DNA from: Bremia lactucae
Lineage: Eukaryota; Oomycota; Peronosporomycetes; Peronosporales; Peronosporaceae
NCBI RefSeq assembly: GCF_004359215.1
Contig: NC_090619.1
Location: forward strand, 3,946,933 to 4,010,932
Direction: 5' to 3'
Length of the DNA stretch: 64,000 nt
The translations under genes and the position numbers were made by a program. This document shows positions 1 to 10,189 of the stretch, piece by piece. The notes below the pieces were generated by a model that made no database searches, was not told where the DNA came from, and saw only the letters and a program-made list of their open reading frames with translations. Position 1 is the stretch's first letter. Every line of letters begins with the position of its first letter.

Positions 1-915
1 GGCGCCGTTCGCTTAACGAGCGGTCGCATCGTCTCGCTTGCCATCCTGGCAAAGCGACTCAAAAATCGCCGGTCTCTGTTTTAGAGCCGCGATTTTAACA
101 AGATTTTGTGATGCACCCGAATCCACTAGGGGGGCCTGGTCATAGCCTCGTACTTGAGCGCTATAGACTAGCAGGGGTCAGGTCTAAATTTTCGACACCT
201 CAGGGACTATGCTACCCATGTGTTCGACAACTGTGAACTTAGGGGTATTTCAGAGTTCGCGTCAGTAGGGCATCTCGCCCCTACTGCGCTCCTGCATTTC
301 CCGACCCCTCAGTGGTCGATGCAGAACTCATGCATCTCGCACGCTGGTTCTTGCCATCGCCCTTTGGGAAGGGAGTCCTCTTGCTGGGCATCTTTGCCCC
401 AGCAGGGACCCTGGCATAGCAGCGAGCCATCATATGGTCGCGCTTGCCGCATTTATAACAGACCACGTCTGCATTGCCAAACTCCATAGGAGTGGCATTT
501 GTCCTTTCGGCCGACGGCTTATACCAAGCTGTCGCCGAGGCACTGTTGTAGGATTGCTCTTCAACTAAGGCAATTTGGATTGCCATTTCCATCGTCGACG
601 GCACCTTTCTAAAAAGGCCTGTCGCGATGGGCCATGCCGTAGTCCGTTCATAAACGTGGGCACCTTAATGTGATCCGGATTCGGACCTACGGTTATATAC
701 GCCGACAGCGAGCGCATCTCTTGCGCATACTCTTGCAGAGATCGCTTCGCCTGTCGCGCCCCAAAGAAGCGCGCCAGAAGCAACTCCTCGATGTTCGGCG
801 GCTGATACGTGGCGCGAATCTTTGTCGTAAAGATCGCCCATGAAGGGACGCCTTAACGTCCGCCATAAGTGCCGAGTAAGCCCACTCTGAGGCCTTACCG
901 CGCATGCGAGACGTA
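1..915 (-). pseudogene. G4 gypsy gag-protease fragment
   Basis: Reading right to left, this is the capsid/nucleocapsid part of a Ty3/gypsy Gag followed by the start of protease. A capsid-type helix region (motif RQAKRSLQEYAQEMRSLS) lies near 600-790, a CCHC zinc knuckle (CYKCGKRDHMMARC) at 419-460, and the retropepsin active site DSGAS at 109-123. Frameshifts near 665-850 break the Gag frame. The fragment runs off the left edge of the window. It abuts a G2 fragment at about 915 with no LTR between them, so it is truncated at its 5' side. Family assignment rests on its knuckle and protease differing from G1-G3. Confidence 0.8.
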
Positions 916-1860
916 CATTCATGTCTCAATCCGCTCGACCTTTTCGAGTGGTGGACCTTCGGCGCTGCCTGTGCGTTCGCAAAGTCGTCGGCAGCTGACT
1001 CCACAGTATGATTAGTAATCACACTGTGATCTTGTGCAGTCGCACTAACGACCGAACACAAACACAAGTGAGGCCATCGCACTCACTCGTAGTACATCCA
1101 CACGCTTGTGGACGCTCCAAAACGTTCATCAGATGGCCATATGAAGAACAAGTGGCAGGCATATTTACGGATCGACGCAGCCAGCTGATCCTTGGCTCAA
1201 ATTTTCTGAGCCAAGGTAAACCTAGGATGACATCAAATTTGTCATCCAAATCCAGTACGATGAAATCATCATCATACTGTAAATTCTTAACGTGTAGTGA
1301 AATTTCACTACGCGTTTCATTACTATTATCGATGCACCTGTCGCTAGACGCACTGTCATCCTCGTTGGAGGGATTTCACGCTCAACATATTTGAGCCTAC
1401 GACCCTCTAGCGACTGGCGACGGATAAAATTATTTGACGCCCCACAGTCCACTAGGGCTCAATGTGACAAATCATTTGTCATTTTTAACTTCAAATTGAT
1501 GAGGAGTACTTAATCGTCAGGTGCAGAGACACATATAATTGTGTGTCTGAAGCAACTTTTGTCAAGAGATTTGGAAATTCTCTTGACGTTGTTAGATCAG
1601 TAGGGCGTTTCTCCCCTAATGACCCCGACCGTTTTCTTACGGTACGCCTCTCTGTTGCGATTTCGCGATAACGTCGGACCCGCGACTGTTGCCATTTTTG
1701 GCTTTCGGTCCATAATTACGTTTAGTACTTCTTATTACTGGGCGTGGGGCACTGCACTCATGAGCATAGTGACCTAGTTTTTGACAGCGATTGCATTTTC
1801 GCAATCGCTTATTGTTCGAAAAGCGAGGTTTCTCGCTTTCGACACAAGAGATGTCCATAG
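916..1860 (-). pseudogene. G2 gypsy gag C-terminus and protease fragment
   Basis: Minus-strand remnant of the G2 family: zinc knuckle CNRCQKLGHYAHEC at 1754-1795, then a retropepsin with DCGAS (Cys in place of the usual Ser) at 1435-1449 and its flap region with motif DDKFDVILGLPWLRK near 1200-1249. The same DCGAS form occurs in G2 copies 1 and 2, so Cys is a family trait and not local decay. The right side is cut by the LTR1 at 1861; the left side is cut by the G4 fragment. Confidence 0.82.
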
Positions 1861-2345
1861 TGTAGCGGAGCTACCTCGCTCCTAAAGTCAGAGGAAGCCT
1901 TTCAGACTCAGAGAGTCACTTAGTTCTATTGAACTAACAGGTTTAACAACTCAGGGAGTCGTGCAAGCTATTAAAGCCAAAGGAATCCTAGTTCAAGGGA
2001 TTTAGGGGCTCGTAGAACCAAGTGGCAACTAGTGCCCAAGAGGATACACCTTAGAAAAGCTTCTATCTCTTACAGATTAATGCGCAAGCCTTAGGAAGGA
2101 ACTTAACGCTTTAAGATCAAAAGTGGAACTGCACTTTATTTAATTACTTAAATCTAAAAGCCCTACCCTAGCTAATTAAAAATAGATTTTGGCCACCAGA
2201 TTTATATCTAGCGGCGACCACATTTGTTACCATGATAAATGTGATTTAAGTAAGTAACTATTTTAAAATTAGATAAAAGGGTATTTTACCTATAAAGTAA
2301 ATGTACCACAACAACGGTTCTTCAAGCGATGTGTGCCCCATTACA
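1861..2345 (-). repeat. LTR1, 3' LTR of G1 copy 1
   Basis: 485-bp LTR. In element (minus) orientation it begins TGTAATGGGG and ends CTCCGCTACA; on the plus strand it starts at TGTAGCGGAG. Near-identical LTRs occur at 23679-24160 and 29206-29687, diverged or partial ones at 16860-17329, 13256-14933, 38617-38866 and 48227-48464. It interrupts a G2 gag. Left flank is CATAG; no matching target duplication was found on the right because that end of the element is lost. Confidence 0.88.
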
Positions 2346-2358
2346 CCCTCCCCCATCA
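2346..2358 (-). other. G1 polypurine tract
   Basis: The minus strand reads TGATGGGGGAGGG directly before the LTR start TG. A polypurine tract in this place primes plus-strand DNA synthesis. The same tract abuts the LTR1 at 4955 and 17329, and a shorter form at 38866. It fixes the orientation of G1: pol on the minus strand and this LTR as the 3' one. Confidence 0.8.
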
Positions 2359-2456
2359 GACTGTTGACACCGATTGACAACATTCGCTTCATTTCCTCTT
2401 TGAGGTTAGAACCTAAACAGCTAACCGTTTGGTTGTGTTTTCCATTCCTTTGTCTA

Positions 2457-3290
2457 ATGACAATCAAGCGTGAGTCACAGACTCTTAGCACCTTCCTCGA
2501 CGATGAGGGAATGGTGGACTTTGAAAGTCACTCTCAATCAGGGAAGGAGATAAAAGAGCGGCGTTCGCTCACGTCTTCTCCTCCGGACCAACGTCGGCGA
2601 GCCCCGAATCCGTTCCCAAAACGTGGTGCCGCTGATGTCTTAACTGCATTGAGTAGGACACGGGACCCTGAGTCCAACATTATTACGAATCCGCTCGATG
2701 AAGAGCAAGAGCAGATAATCCTCATAGAGGAAAGAGCTCGTCGTCGAGCTGCCGAGATAGCAAAAGCTAAAGCTCATAGTGAATATAGATCCACTCCGCT
2801 TAGTGCGGACGAGCTTCTCAAAGAGATAGCGGGTCATAGCTTGGCCATCTGGATCTCTGGTGACCTGGCGAGGACGCCGGAGGAGATCGCTGCTCGCGAC
2901 GCTCTTCATGAGCAATACCTTACACCGAACGTAATGACGCGAAGCCAGTATGTGACGCGTTTACGTGATCAAGCCCGTGGGGCTTCGGTGACCTATATGA
3001 ATGAAATTCCGATTGGTTTGTTTCCAAACGAAAAAAGGAGTGAAAACGAAGTCTCATTTGAGAACTGGGTTCACCGGGCCCGCCTACTTTGTTAAATCTG
3101 GAATAATAGAGAGTCTGCGGATAGATGTGATGTGCGTTTGGAACGGAAGCTTCGCTTCGATTTCGCTAAGCTTGAGGCCAAGGCCAGTTACGTTCGGCAT
3201 TTATGCCACAAAACGAAGAAAGGCCTAGCCGATATTTCAGTGCTTCGGTTGACCGTACAACAATGGATCAAAGCCGCACTGAGGCTATAG
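2457..3290 (+). CDS. G1 antisense ORF, copy 1a (one internal stop)
   Basis: Plus-strand ORF of 278 codons opposite to the element's pol, between pol and the 3' LTR. I chose ATG 2457 because it is shared by all copies (starts MTIKRESQTLSTF); the open frame extends upstream into the LTR but is less likely to be coding. Visible features: an acidic N-terminus, a PPDQRRRAPNPF segment, a charged helix (EERARRRAAEIAKAKA), a basic C-terminal half, and an end near QQWIKAALRL. One in-frame TAA at 3093-3095 would cut it to 212 residues; the frame is otherwise open. It ends 18 bp before the pol end on the other strand. No known domain recognised; function unknown. Confidence 0.62.
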
Positions 3291-3308
3291 ATCCACCTAA
3301 TTTCACGT

Positions 3309-3803
3309 TTAGTGGTGGGAAGCGTCGTTTGACGCGAGTTGACCCTGAGCTTGGCGCTCAAAAACGTCAACGGCGTACGGGCAATCTTGCCGAAGAGGTA
3401 CCTCGAACTCCCAAGAGTTTTCAGAAGAGGGGTACCCTAGCCACTTCACCAGATACTGGTATTGACCCTCACGACGACGTCGCTTTAAAAGTTTCTCCAC
3501 ATGAAACTGAAGGTTCCCCCGCGCATCAAGCAGCGCGGGAGGGGGCCGAAATTTCGGCGGAAGCATTTGATGCTCTACGGCACGAGGTGCAACTTCTTCG
3601 TGAGGTCCTTGCTCGGGTTGAGAGCTCTTTTGAGGCGGTTCGGGACCGTCTTTCGACGCTGGAGCGTCAGCAGCCTCGTTTAGAGGGCCAGCTGGACATC
3701 CTGGTGAGGATGCAGCAATCTGCGGCACGACCGCCTGTCTCGGCGCAAGCGCCTTCAAGTCCACGTGGGAAGGGTCCCGATATGGCTTAAGCAAGCCAAC
3801 GTA
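3309..3803 (-). pseudogene. G1 pol C-terminus with chromodomain (copy 1a)
   Basis: C-terminal tail of the G1 polyprotein: a Pro/Ala-rich linker after the integrase GPY/F-type region, then a chromodomain at 3351-3509 with the signature YQYLVKWLGYPSSENSWE. Integrase chromodomains steer insertion into particular chromatin. The stop is at 3309. The fragment is open at its upstream end, where it meets the N at 3804. The opposite-strand ORF at 3203-3790 is treated as its shadow. Confidence 0.85.
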
Positions 3804-3804
3804 N
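3804..3804. other. single N, assembly join
   Basis: One N splits G1 sequence from unrelated RT sequence. Left of it the G1 text matches 6413 and its continuation exactly up to the break, so the join is probably a scaffold or polishing artefact rather than a biological junction. Confidence 0.7.
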
Positions 3805-4903
3805 AAAAAAACGGGCCTTCGAACGAGGTGTTCGAGGCCGTCAAAGACGAAATTGCGGAGGCATCCTCAGTTGAGGTGCTCCGATAAGTCCTTAAATCTA
3901 CCGAGGAAAAAGTAAATTTCCCGGAAATGTCGTGGGATTTGTTCTTGTCGAATTAAAGGAAGGAAATATCTACGATATAGTCGCACCATTTTTAAAAGAG
4001 AACTTGAGGATGTTGCTCGTCGTCCACAATGGATGAGAGCGTCCTAGAAACGGACAATTTTTAATTGGTTCGTTGGTCAAAGCTGGGATGCCTTGAGAGA
4101 CAGTCCGCTATTTATGTTTCTGTGGAAACATCGCGATGTGTTCCCAGAAAAAGTGCCAAGCCGCCTACCGTCAGATAGGGGCATTGGGCACGAATTTAAT
4201 TTGGAACCTGGCACCAAGTATTCTGTGACCATGCAATGGCCGTTGCCGTAAGAACAAGTCGGTTATATCGATGAGCTCTTCGACAAGCGAGCCAAGGCGG
4301 GACATGTAAGTGAGAGCAAATCGCCTCAATGCTGCTCGACCTTTTGTGTGCGTAAAGGCACAGGTGGACGGCACGTGGTTCATGCTTACAAGAAACTAAA
4401 CACGGCAACCATACCGACACAAACGAAAATCCCGCGATAAGATGTCTTGTTGAACGCCATTGGAAAGTCAACCATCTTTTCCGCGTTGGATTAATGGATG
4501 GCTACTATCAGGTACTCATGAGAGAGTCCGGTGTAGCCAAAACGGCAGTAAGCACCCCAAGCGGTATGCTTCGGGAGTGGCTTGTGATGCTTCAAGGTTT
4601 GAAAATGGCACCGGCGACATATAACCGAGTGGTGGCTCACGTGATGCGTCAGTGTATTCGTGCATAGTAGGCAGAGGACGGGCTGAGCGCAATAGAGTCG
4701 CACAAGCGTCATTTAGACGCTGTGTTGCAGACTTTGAAAGACGCCCAATTGTACGTCAACTTGCAAAAGTGCGTCATAGGGGTCTCCGAGATATATGTGC
4801 TGGGCTTCATCGAAGATACAAATGAAGCACAAGTAGACCCAGACAAGGTAAAATCGCTTAAGGAATGGCCAATCCCACGACATGTTAAGGATTTGCACCA
4901 CGT
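3805..4903 (+). pseudogene. gypsy reverse transcriptase fragment, family unassigned
   Basis: Plus-strand remnant of an RT: the region before RT, palm motifs with TAVSTPSGMLREWLVM near 4540-4590 and a C-terminal part (KEWPIPRHVKDL) ending near 4900. There are stops near 4250, 4437, 4492 and 4665. The active-site YxDD strip is missing: sequence passes from the MRQC segment straight to AEDGLSAIESHKRH, so the catalytic loop is deleted. It may come from G3, whose RT is otherwise not in the window, but that is not shown. 3805-4100 is degenerate with no clear frame. Confidence 0.75.
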
Positions 4904-4955
4904 AAAGTAAATGTACCACAATAACGGTTCTCCAAACGATGTGTGCCCCATTACA
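4904..4955 (-). repeat. LTR1 end fragment (copy 1b)
   Basis: The last 52 bp of an LTR1, plus-strand orientation as at 1861-2345, joined directly to the RT fragment. It ends CCCATTACA and is followed by the G1 polypurine tract. The other 430 bp of the LTR are absent, so this is the truncated edge of the second G1 3' end. Confidence 0.8.
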
Positions 4956-5066
4956 CCCTCCCCCATCAGACTGTTGACACCGATTGACAACATTCGCTTC
5001 ATTTCCTCTTTGAGGTTAGAACCTAAACAGCTAACCGTTTGGTTGTGTTTTCCATTCCTTTGTCTA

Positions 5067-5900
5067 ATGACAATCAAGCGTGAGTCACAGACTCTTAGCA
5101 CCTTCCTCGACGATGAGGGAATGGTGGACTTTGAAAGCCACTCTCAATCAGGGAAGGAGATAAAAGAGCGGCGTTCGCTCACGTCTTCTCCTCCGGACCA
5201 ACGTCGGCGAGCCCCGAATCCGTTCCCAAAACGTGGTGCCGCTGATGTCTTAACTGCATTGAGTAGGACACGGGACCCTGAGTCCAACATTATTACGAAT
5301 CCGCTCGATGAAGAGCAAGAGCAGATAATCCTCATAGAGGAAAGAGCTCGTCGTCGAGCTGCCGAGATAGCAAAAGCTAAAGCTCATAGTGAATATAGAT
5401 CCACTCCGCTTAGTGCGGACGAGCTTCTCAAAGAGATAGCGGGTCATAGCTTGGCCATCTGGATCTCTGGTGACCTGGCGAGGACGCCGGAGGAGATCGC
5501 TGCTCGCGACGCTCTTCATGAGCAATACCTTACACCGAACGTAATGACGCGAAGCCAGTATCTGACGCGTTTACGTGATCAAGCCCGTGGGGCTTCGGTG
5601 ACCTATATGAATGAAATTCCGATTGGTTTGTTTCCAAACGAAAAAAGGAGTGAAAACGAAGTCTCATTTGAGAACTGGGTTCACCGGGCCCGCCGACTTT
5701 GTTAAATCTGGAATATCAGAGAGTCTGCGGATAGATGTGATGTGCGTTTGGAACGGAAGCTTCGCTTCGATTTCGCTAAGCTTGAGGCCAAGGCCAGTTA
5801 CGTTCGGCATTTATGCCACAAAACGAAGAAAGGCCTAGCCGATATTTCAGTGCTTCGGTTGACCGTACAACAATGGATCAAAGCCGCACTGAGGCTATAG
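5067..5900 (+). CDS. G1 antisense ORF, copy 1b (one internal stop)
   Basis: Nearly identical to the ORF at 2457-3290, including the same in-frame TAA (here 5703-5705) and the same end 20 bp from the pol C-terminus. A shared stop means either that the two are recent duplicates of one mutated copy, or that the family master encodes a 212-residue protein. The more diverged copy at 38978 has AAT where these have TAA, favouring a mutation in this lineage. Function unknown. Confidence 0.6.
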
Positions 5901-5918
5901 ATCCACCTAATTTCACGT

Positions 5919-6640
5919 TTAGTGGTGGGAAGCGTCGTTTGACGCGAGTTGACCCTGAGCTTGGCGCTCAAAAACGTCAACGGCGTACGGGCAATCTTGC
6001 CGAAGAGGTACCTCGAACTCCCAAGAGTTTTCAGAAAAGGGGTACCCTATCCACTTCACCAGACACTGGTATTGACCCTCACGACGACGTCGCTTTAAAA
6101 GTCTTCACATGAAACTGAAGGTTCCCCGCGCATCAAGTAGCGCGGGAGGGGGCCGAAATTTCGGCGGAAGCATTTGATGCTCTTCGGCACGAGGTGCAAC
6201 TTCTTCGTGAGGTCCTTGCTCGAATTGGGAGCTCTTTTGAGGCGGTTTGGGACCGTCTTTCGACGCTGGAGCGTCAGCATCCTCGTTTAGAGGGCCAGTT
6301 GGGTATCCTGGTGAGGATGCAACAATCTGCGGCACGACCGCCTGTGTCGGCGCAAGCGCCTTCAAGTCCACGTGGGAAGGGTCCCGATATGGCTTAAGCA
6401 AGCCAACGTAGAACACTGAGTGTGTACGCAGCTTGCTGGGAAGGTTTAGCGTATAAGCTAGGCCCTTCTTGGCCACGACCGTAAATGGTCCAATAAAGCG
6501 CGGGCACAATTTGGTCTTGAAGACCGCGGAAACCAAGTTGGTAGGTAGGTTTTAGCGTTTAGTAAAAGTCGGTCTCCGACCATATAATACTTAATACAGC
6601 TTCTGCCGTTGGTATCTGCTTGTTTTTTTTGTTTGTCTTG
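5919..6640 (-). pseudogene. G1 pol C-terminus: GPY/F region, linker, chromodomain (copy 1b)
   Basis: Continuous with the integrase to its right. The segment PRFIGPFTVVAKKGLAYTLN near 6440-6500 is the GPY/F-type module of gypsy integrases, followed by FYVGLLKPYRDP, the linker and the chromodomain (about 5961-6119). Small indels near 6100-6140 shift the chromodomain out of the linker frame, unlike copy 1a. A frameshift near 6540 separates it from the region toward integrase. Confidence 0.8.
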
Positions 6641-6824
6641 CCTATCAGCCATTGTATCCCTTACGTGTCTTAAGACACTAAATCGCGTCGCGAGAAGCTC
6701 GCTTACTTGTTTCCGAACGGTAACAGGGGGTTGATATCAGCAAGCTTATCGGCTAATTCTCCTCCACTAAGCCCTGAACCACGCAGTGGTATTGTTAATG
6801 GAACGCGTGGTTGGGTAAGACCGT

Positions 6825-7607
6825 TTATATAAAACGAGTATAGCCTATAGAGGCATAAACAGCGTTATTTAACGCAAATTCCACTACTGGGAGCATTGAG
6901 CTCCAGCGCTTTGGTTTCTGAGCACACACGCTGCGTAAAACGTCTTCAATGACGCGATTGACACGTTCAATTTGACTATCGGTCTGCGGATGGTCCGCAG
7001 TGGACATATCCAATCTGGTGCCAAGCAGTCGGAAAATTGATTTCCAGAATTTACCCGTGAAACGGGGATCCCGATCAGAGACAATTGCCACTGGCAAACC
7101 ATGTTGTCGAAACACGCGATCGATAAACAGCTTAGCTGTACCCTCTCCATCAATGGAATCCGGTACGGCCTCTAAGTGAGCCATTTTGCTCAAACGGTCA
7201 ACAAAGACCACTATACCGGAGTTACCGGCTGAATCTTTCGGTAGCCCAAAAACAAAATTCATACTAATGGGCTCCCAGCATCCTATGGGGACGGGAAGAC
7301 TCGCCAGTGGCGCAGCAGCATGTGCCAGGGGCTTAACCCGTTGGCACGTTTCGCATGTGCGAACATATGCTCTGACCCATTTATAAAGTTTGGGCCACCA
7401 ATAACTCTGGCTGATAGAGCCGTAGGTCTTTTCTCTACCGAGATGACCACCAAGGACAGTATCGTGAGCCTCATAGAGGATCCGGTACTTCAAATCCTCA
7501 TGGTGAGGAACAACGACACGCGGAGGGTCCGCGATGTCTGTGCAAGAAAGCAACAGGTTGTTATCGATAGAAGATCGATGTAACCTTGCACGCAAACGTG
7601 CCGGCAA
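6825..7607 (-). pseudogene. G1 integrase (copy 1), catalytic Asp replaced
   Basis: 260 open codons. Zinc-binding HHCC: H48 and H55 (EAHDTVLGGHLG), C85 and C88 (CETCQR). Catalytic core: the first Asp is Asn here (ISMNFVFGLP, around 7257), while the second (VSDRDPRF, D178) and the Glu (IERVNRV, E214) are kept. Integrase joins cDNA to the host genome with a D,D-35-E triad, so the D-to-N change should inactivate it. The frame ends near 6825, where a short shift separates it from the GPY/F region. Confidence 0.85.
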
Positions 7608-7639
7608 TTTTATACCTGAATCCGAGTTCTTTAAAGCTC

Positions 7640-8290
7640 GTAGCAGAGCTACACACTTTTAATTCTTGGCGTAAGCCAAACGGATTAATTCAGTAATAGG
7701 CGACATTGTAGTCGTAAATTGAAAGAGCTCATAATACGGCCTGCGTGATGACGCATCGGCCAAAGCATTCTGCTTGCCAGGTTTATACTTCACGTCGAAG
7801 TTGTATTCGGCGAAAAAGGATAGCCATCGGGCCATTCTCTGTGAGAGATGGGGCGACTTAGTCGCCGTGCGTAATGACGCGTGATCTGTATACACAAACG
7901 GCTTAGAGCTGAGCAGATGAACTCTGAATTTGACGAGAGCATACTTTCATAGCAAGTAACTCTTTGCCATGAACTGAGTAGTTCTTTTCCGCAGCTTTAA
8001 GCTGTCGAGACTCGATTGCAATAACGCGTTCGTGCCCATCAGCATCTGTTTGTAATAGAACACTGCCGATGCGTCACAGACGACACTGAAAGGCTAATTT
8101 GGGTTTGGCAGTGCCAGAATCGGGCATGGATAAGACTATCCCAAACTGCTCGAAAAGCATTATTTTCGGTGCTAGTCCAGCACCATTCTGTATCCTTTTT
8201 AAGGAGATTAGATAATGGCCTAGCCATATCAGCGTAATTTTCGCTATATTTGTGTAAATAATTGGCGAGACCCAACCACTTACGCAAATC
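7640..8290 (-). pseudogene. G1 RNase H region (copy 1)
   Basis: RNase H-like domain behind RT, in pieces: LGLANYLHKYSENYADMARPLS connection at 8180-8280, a core damaged near 7950-8150, and the C-terminal YTDHASL...LSQRMARWLSFFAEYNFDVKYKPGKQN block at 7659-7895. Frameshifts near 7920 and 8090 break it. It degrades the RNA strand of the RNA:DNA hybrid in an intact element. Confidence 0.8.
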
Positions 8291-8328
8291 CTTTTGGTTT
8301 TTAGGAACCGGCCAATCTACTATGGCTT

Positions 8329-9129
8329 TTACCTTAGCGGGATCCGCTCTAAGGCCTCGCTTTCCAATGAAGCATCCTTAAAACGGAATTTCGCCTGCGC
8401 CAAAAATGCATTTAGATGCATTGGCATACAATTTATTTGTGCGCATGCACTCGAGCAATGCTCGCAAATGGTCTTAATGGTTTTCCACATCCGACCGGCC
8501 CTGCTCCGCACGACTATGGACAAAAACGTCATCGAAATAAGTCTGTGCATAACCTCGATGAGGGCGGACAGTTGCGTCACTAGACGATTAAATGATGCCG
8601 GAGCGTTAATAAGCCCTTGTGGCATAACCAACCACTCCCACGGCATACCGCTTGGGGTGCTAACCGCTGTAAGCGGGACATCGCTAGCTCGCATGAGCAA
8701 TTGGTAGTAATCATCGACTAAGTCCAATGCACTGTACATTGTACATCCCACCCATATTGTTCTGAAAAACATCCTTTCTAATAATGGGGGTTTGTGCTGT
8801 ATAGTGACAGCATTAAGCTTATTATAAGCATGTACAATGCGCCACTTACCATTTGGCTTTGTGACACAAAATGTCGGTGTCGAATGAGGAGATTTGCTAT
8901 CTCGTACCATTCTAGCCTCGTGCTTAGCACGGAAGAAATCGTCAATGACGTCACACTGCTCCTTTGGTAAAGGCCATTGTCTTGTGACACAGCATTTGGT
9001 TCCCGGAACTAAGTCAATTTCATGACGAACACCTCTATCCAGAGGTAAAAGAGATGGTAGGTTATTACATACCACATCTTGGAAAGATCGATGACCCATT
9101 TCGCGAACTAAGTGCAGCTTTTGTGTCAT
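8329..9129 (-). pseudogene. G1 reverse transcriptase (copy 1)
   Basis: 266 open codons carry the fingers and palm: RHEIDLVPGTK, KPNGKWRIVHAYNKLNAVT, ALDLVDDYYQLLM (motif A) and TPSGMPWEWLVMPQGL. Before motif C the frame shifts, so the YxDD box is not read in frame (the same shift is seen in copy 2). The thumb and connection follow in another frame toward 8290. Confidence 0.82.
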
Positions 9130-9930
9130 CCAGGACAGCTTCGTCTAGAAGTGACGATTAGTTTAACTCAACCATAGGTCGAATGACCACCATTTCAGAT
9201 AAGTCACTAGCCTTTATGGCTCGACCGCACTCATCAATAGACATTTCGTCTAGCTCTAAAAGATCACGTAACGAAGGGATTTCCGCAAGGCTAGTTTCTC
9301 CCTCAATGTAACCGTTACACCATTTACAAGCGTGTGTAATTGTTCACTCGTATCACTTTGTGAGGGTTTACATGCTTCGTGTCCATCCTGTCTTGAAATA
9401 GAGACAATACGCCTCTTATAGGCCGGGACATTCACGACCCCAAATTTTTCAGCCTGTATTGGTTCTATATTAGGCATGGTGTCTAATTCGACATCCGACA
9501 AAGAGTTAGGCAACTCAACTTTCTTGTCCAGCGACCGCTTACGTGTCGCTTCACGTGCAATAGAGGAGTTTGACCGTAATACCCTGGCGAACTGCCAATA
9601 GTGTCAGTATTGACACTGAGTATGGTGCCACCTCGGCCGACCACACTACGTGGACTTAGACGTGCCACTCTACGTATCTCAGGGATATTGCACCCTTGAT
9701 GACTCGGCCTTAGGCCAACTATGCTTCCAGCATGCAGTGAATCGATATTAGAACAGTGTTACTCGACGAGTACGTGCCGTTCCACTTCCTTCTTTTGAGT
9801 CGGGCTCAGAATTATTGTTTTCAACATTGGAGTTTATTATCTCAATCATTCCAATGTCTAAAACACTGACAGATTCAGTCCGTAATCCGCGCCAATAGCA
9901 CGTTTGTTGCCTAGCAAAGGTGGGCTTATC
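9130..9930 (-). pseudogene. G1 protease-RT linker (copy 1)
   Basis: Low-complexity Ser/Pro/Asp-rich linker in broken frames (9256-9513, 9483-9668, 9748-9999). It holds one unit of the about 40-residue repeat CNIPEIRxVARLSP...GRGGTILSV near 9570-9690; copy 2 has two. At its upstream edge the sequence GFDKP joins TFARQQ directly, showing a clean loss of the protease domain compared with copy 2. Confidence 0.7.
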
Positions 9931-10130
9931 AAAGCCCTTCAGAGTCGCTTGAGCGACTAACAAGGCAGGCTTGTACTCACGCCACGTTCCATTACGCACC
10001 GAACAAATTGGGGCTAGGACCTGTTTACTTTCACCTCCGAGATGTTCAACAAAGCCTAGGTCTTCTTCAGTAGGGAGCCCCCTAAGGTTCGTTTACCCTG
10101 TCGAGTCGCTATGAGCTGTGATCGGATCCC
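9931..10130 (-). pseudogene. G1 gag-protease junction remnant
   Basis: About 200 bp matching the G1 interval after the zinc knuckle (compare 22450-22620 and 27971-28140) and a small piece of gag near 10085-10130 (CCCTGTCGAGTCGCTA). It ends in G3 antisense-ORF-region sequence. No reading frame of useful length. Confidence 0.6.
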
Positions 10131-10189
10131 TGCTTCACCTATTTCCCCTTAATTAAAGACGCCCAACGTTGCCAAGGCAAACTTGCCTT

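Larger units (their letters stand above)
1861..10130 (-). mobile_element. G1 Ty3/gypsy chromodomain retrotransposon, copy 1
   Basis: Minus-strand element. Order from the left: 3' LTR, polypurine tract, an ORF on the opposite strand, then chromodomain, integrase, RNase H, reverse transcriptase and a linker. Its 3' end is present twice (1861-3803 and 4904-6413, near-identical), separated by a lone N at 3804 and a foreign RT fragment. The protease is deleted at about 9931. The 5' LTR and most of gag are missing; at about 10130 it passes into G3 sequence. Coding frames carry frameshifts, and integrase has an Asp-to-Asn change, so it is non-functional. Confidence 0.85.

Noticed and set aside
3203..3790. 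Plus-strand ORF of 195 codons with a coiled-coil-like heptad pattern, also at 5813-6112 and 6194-6397
   Set aside because: It lies exactly opposite the pol linker and chromodomain, which have clear family motifs; the antisense ORF that I accept ends at 3290 in a different frame. Treated as a shadow, although a short coding extension cannot be excluded.
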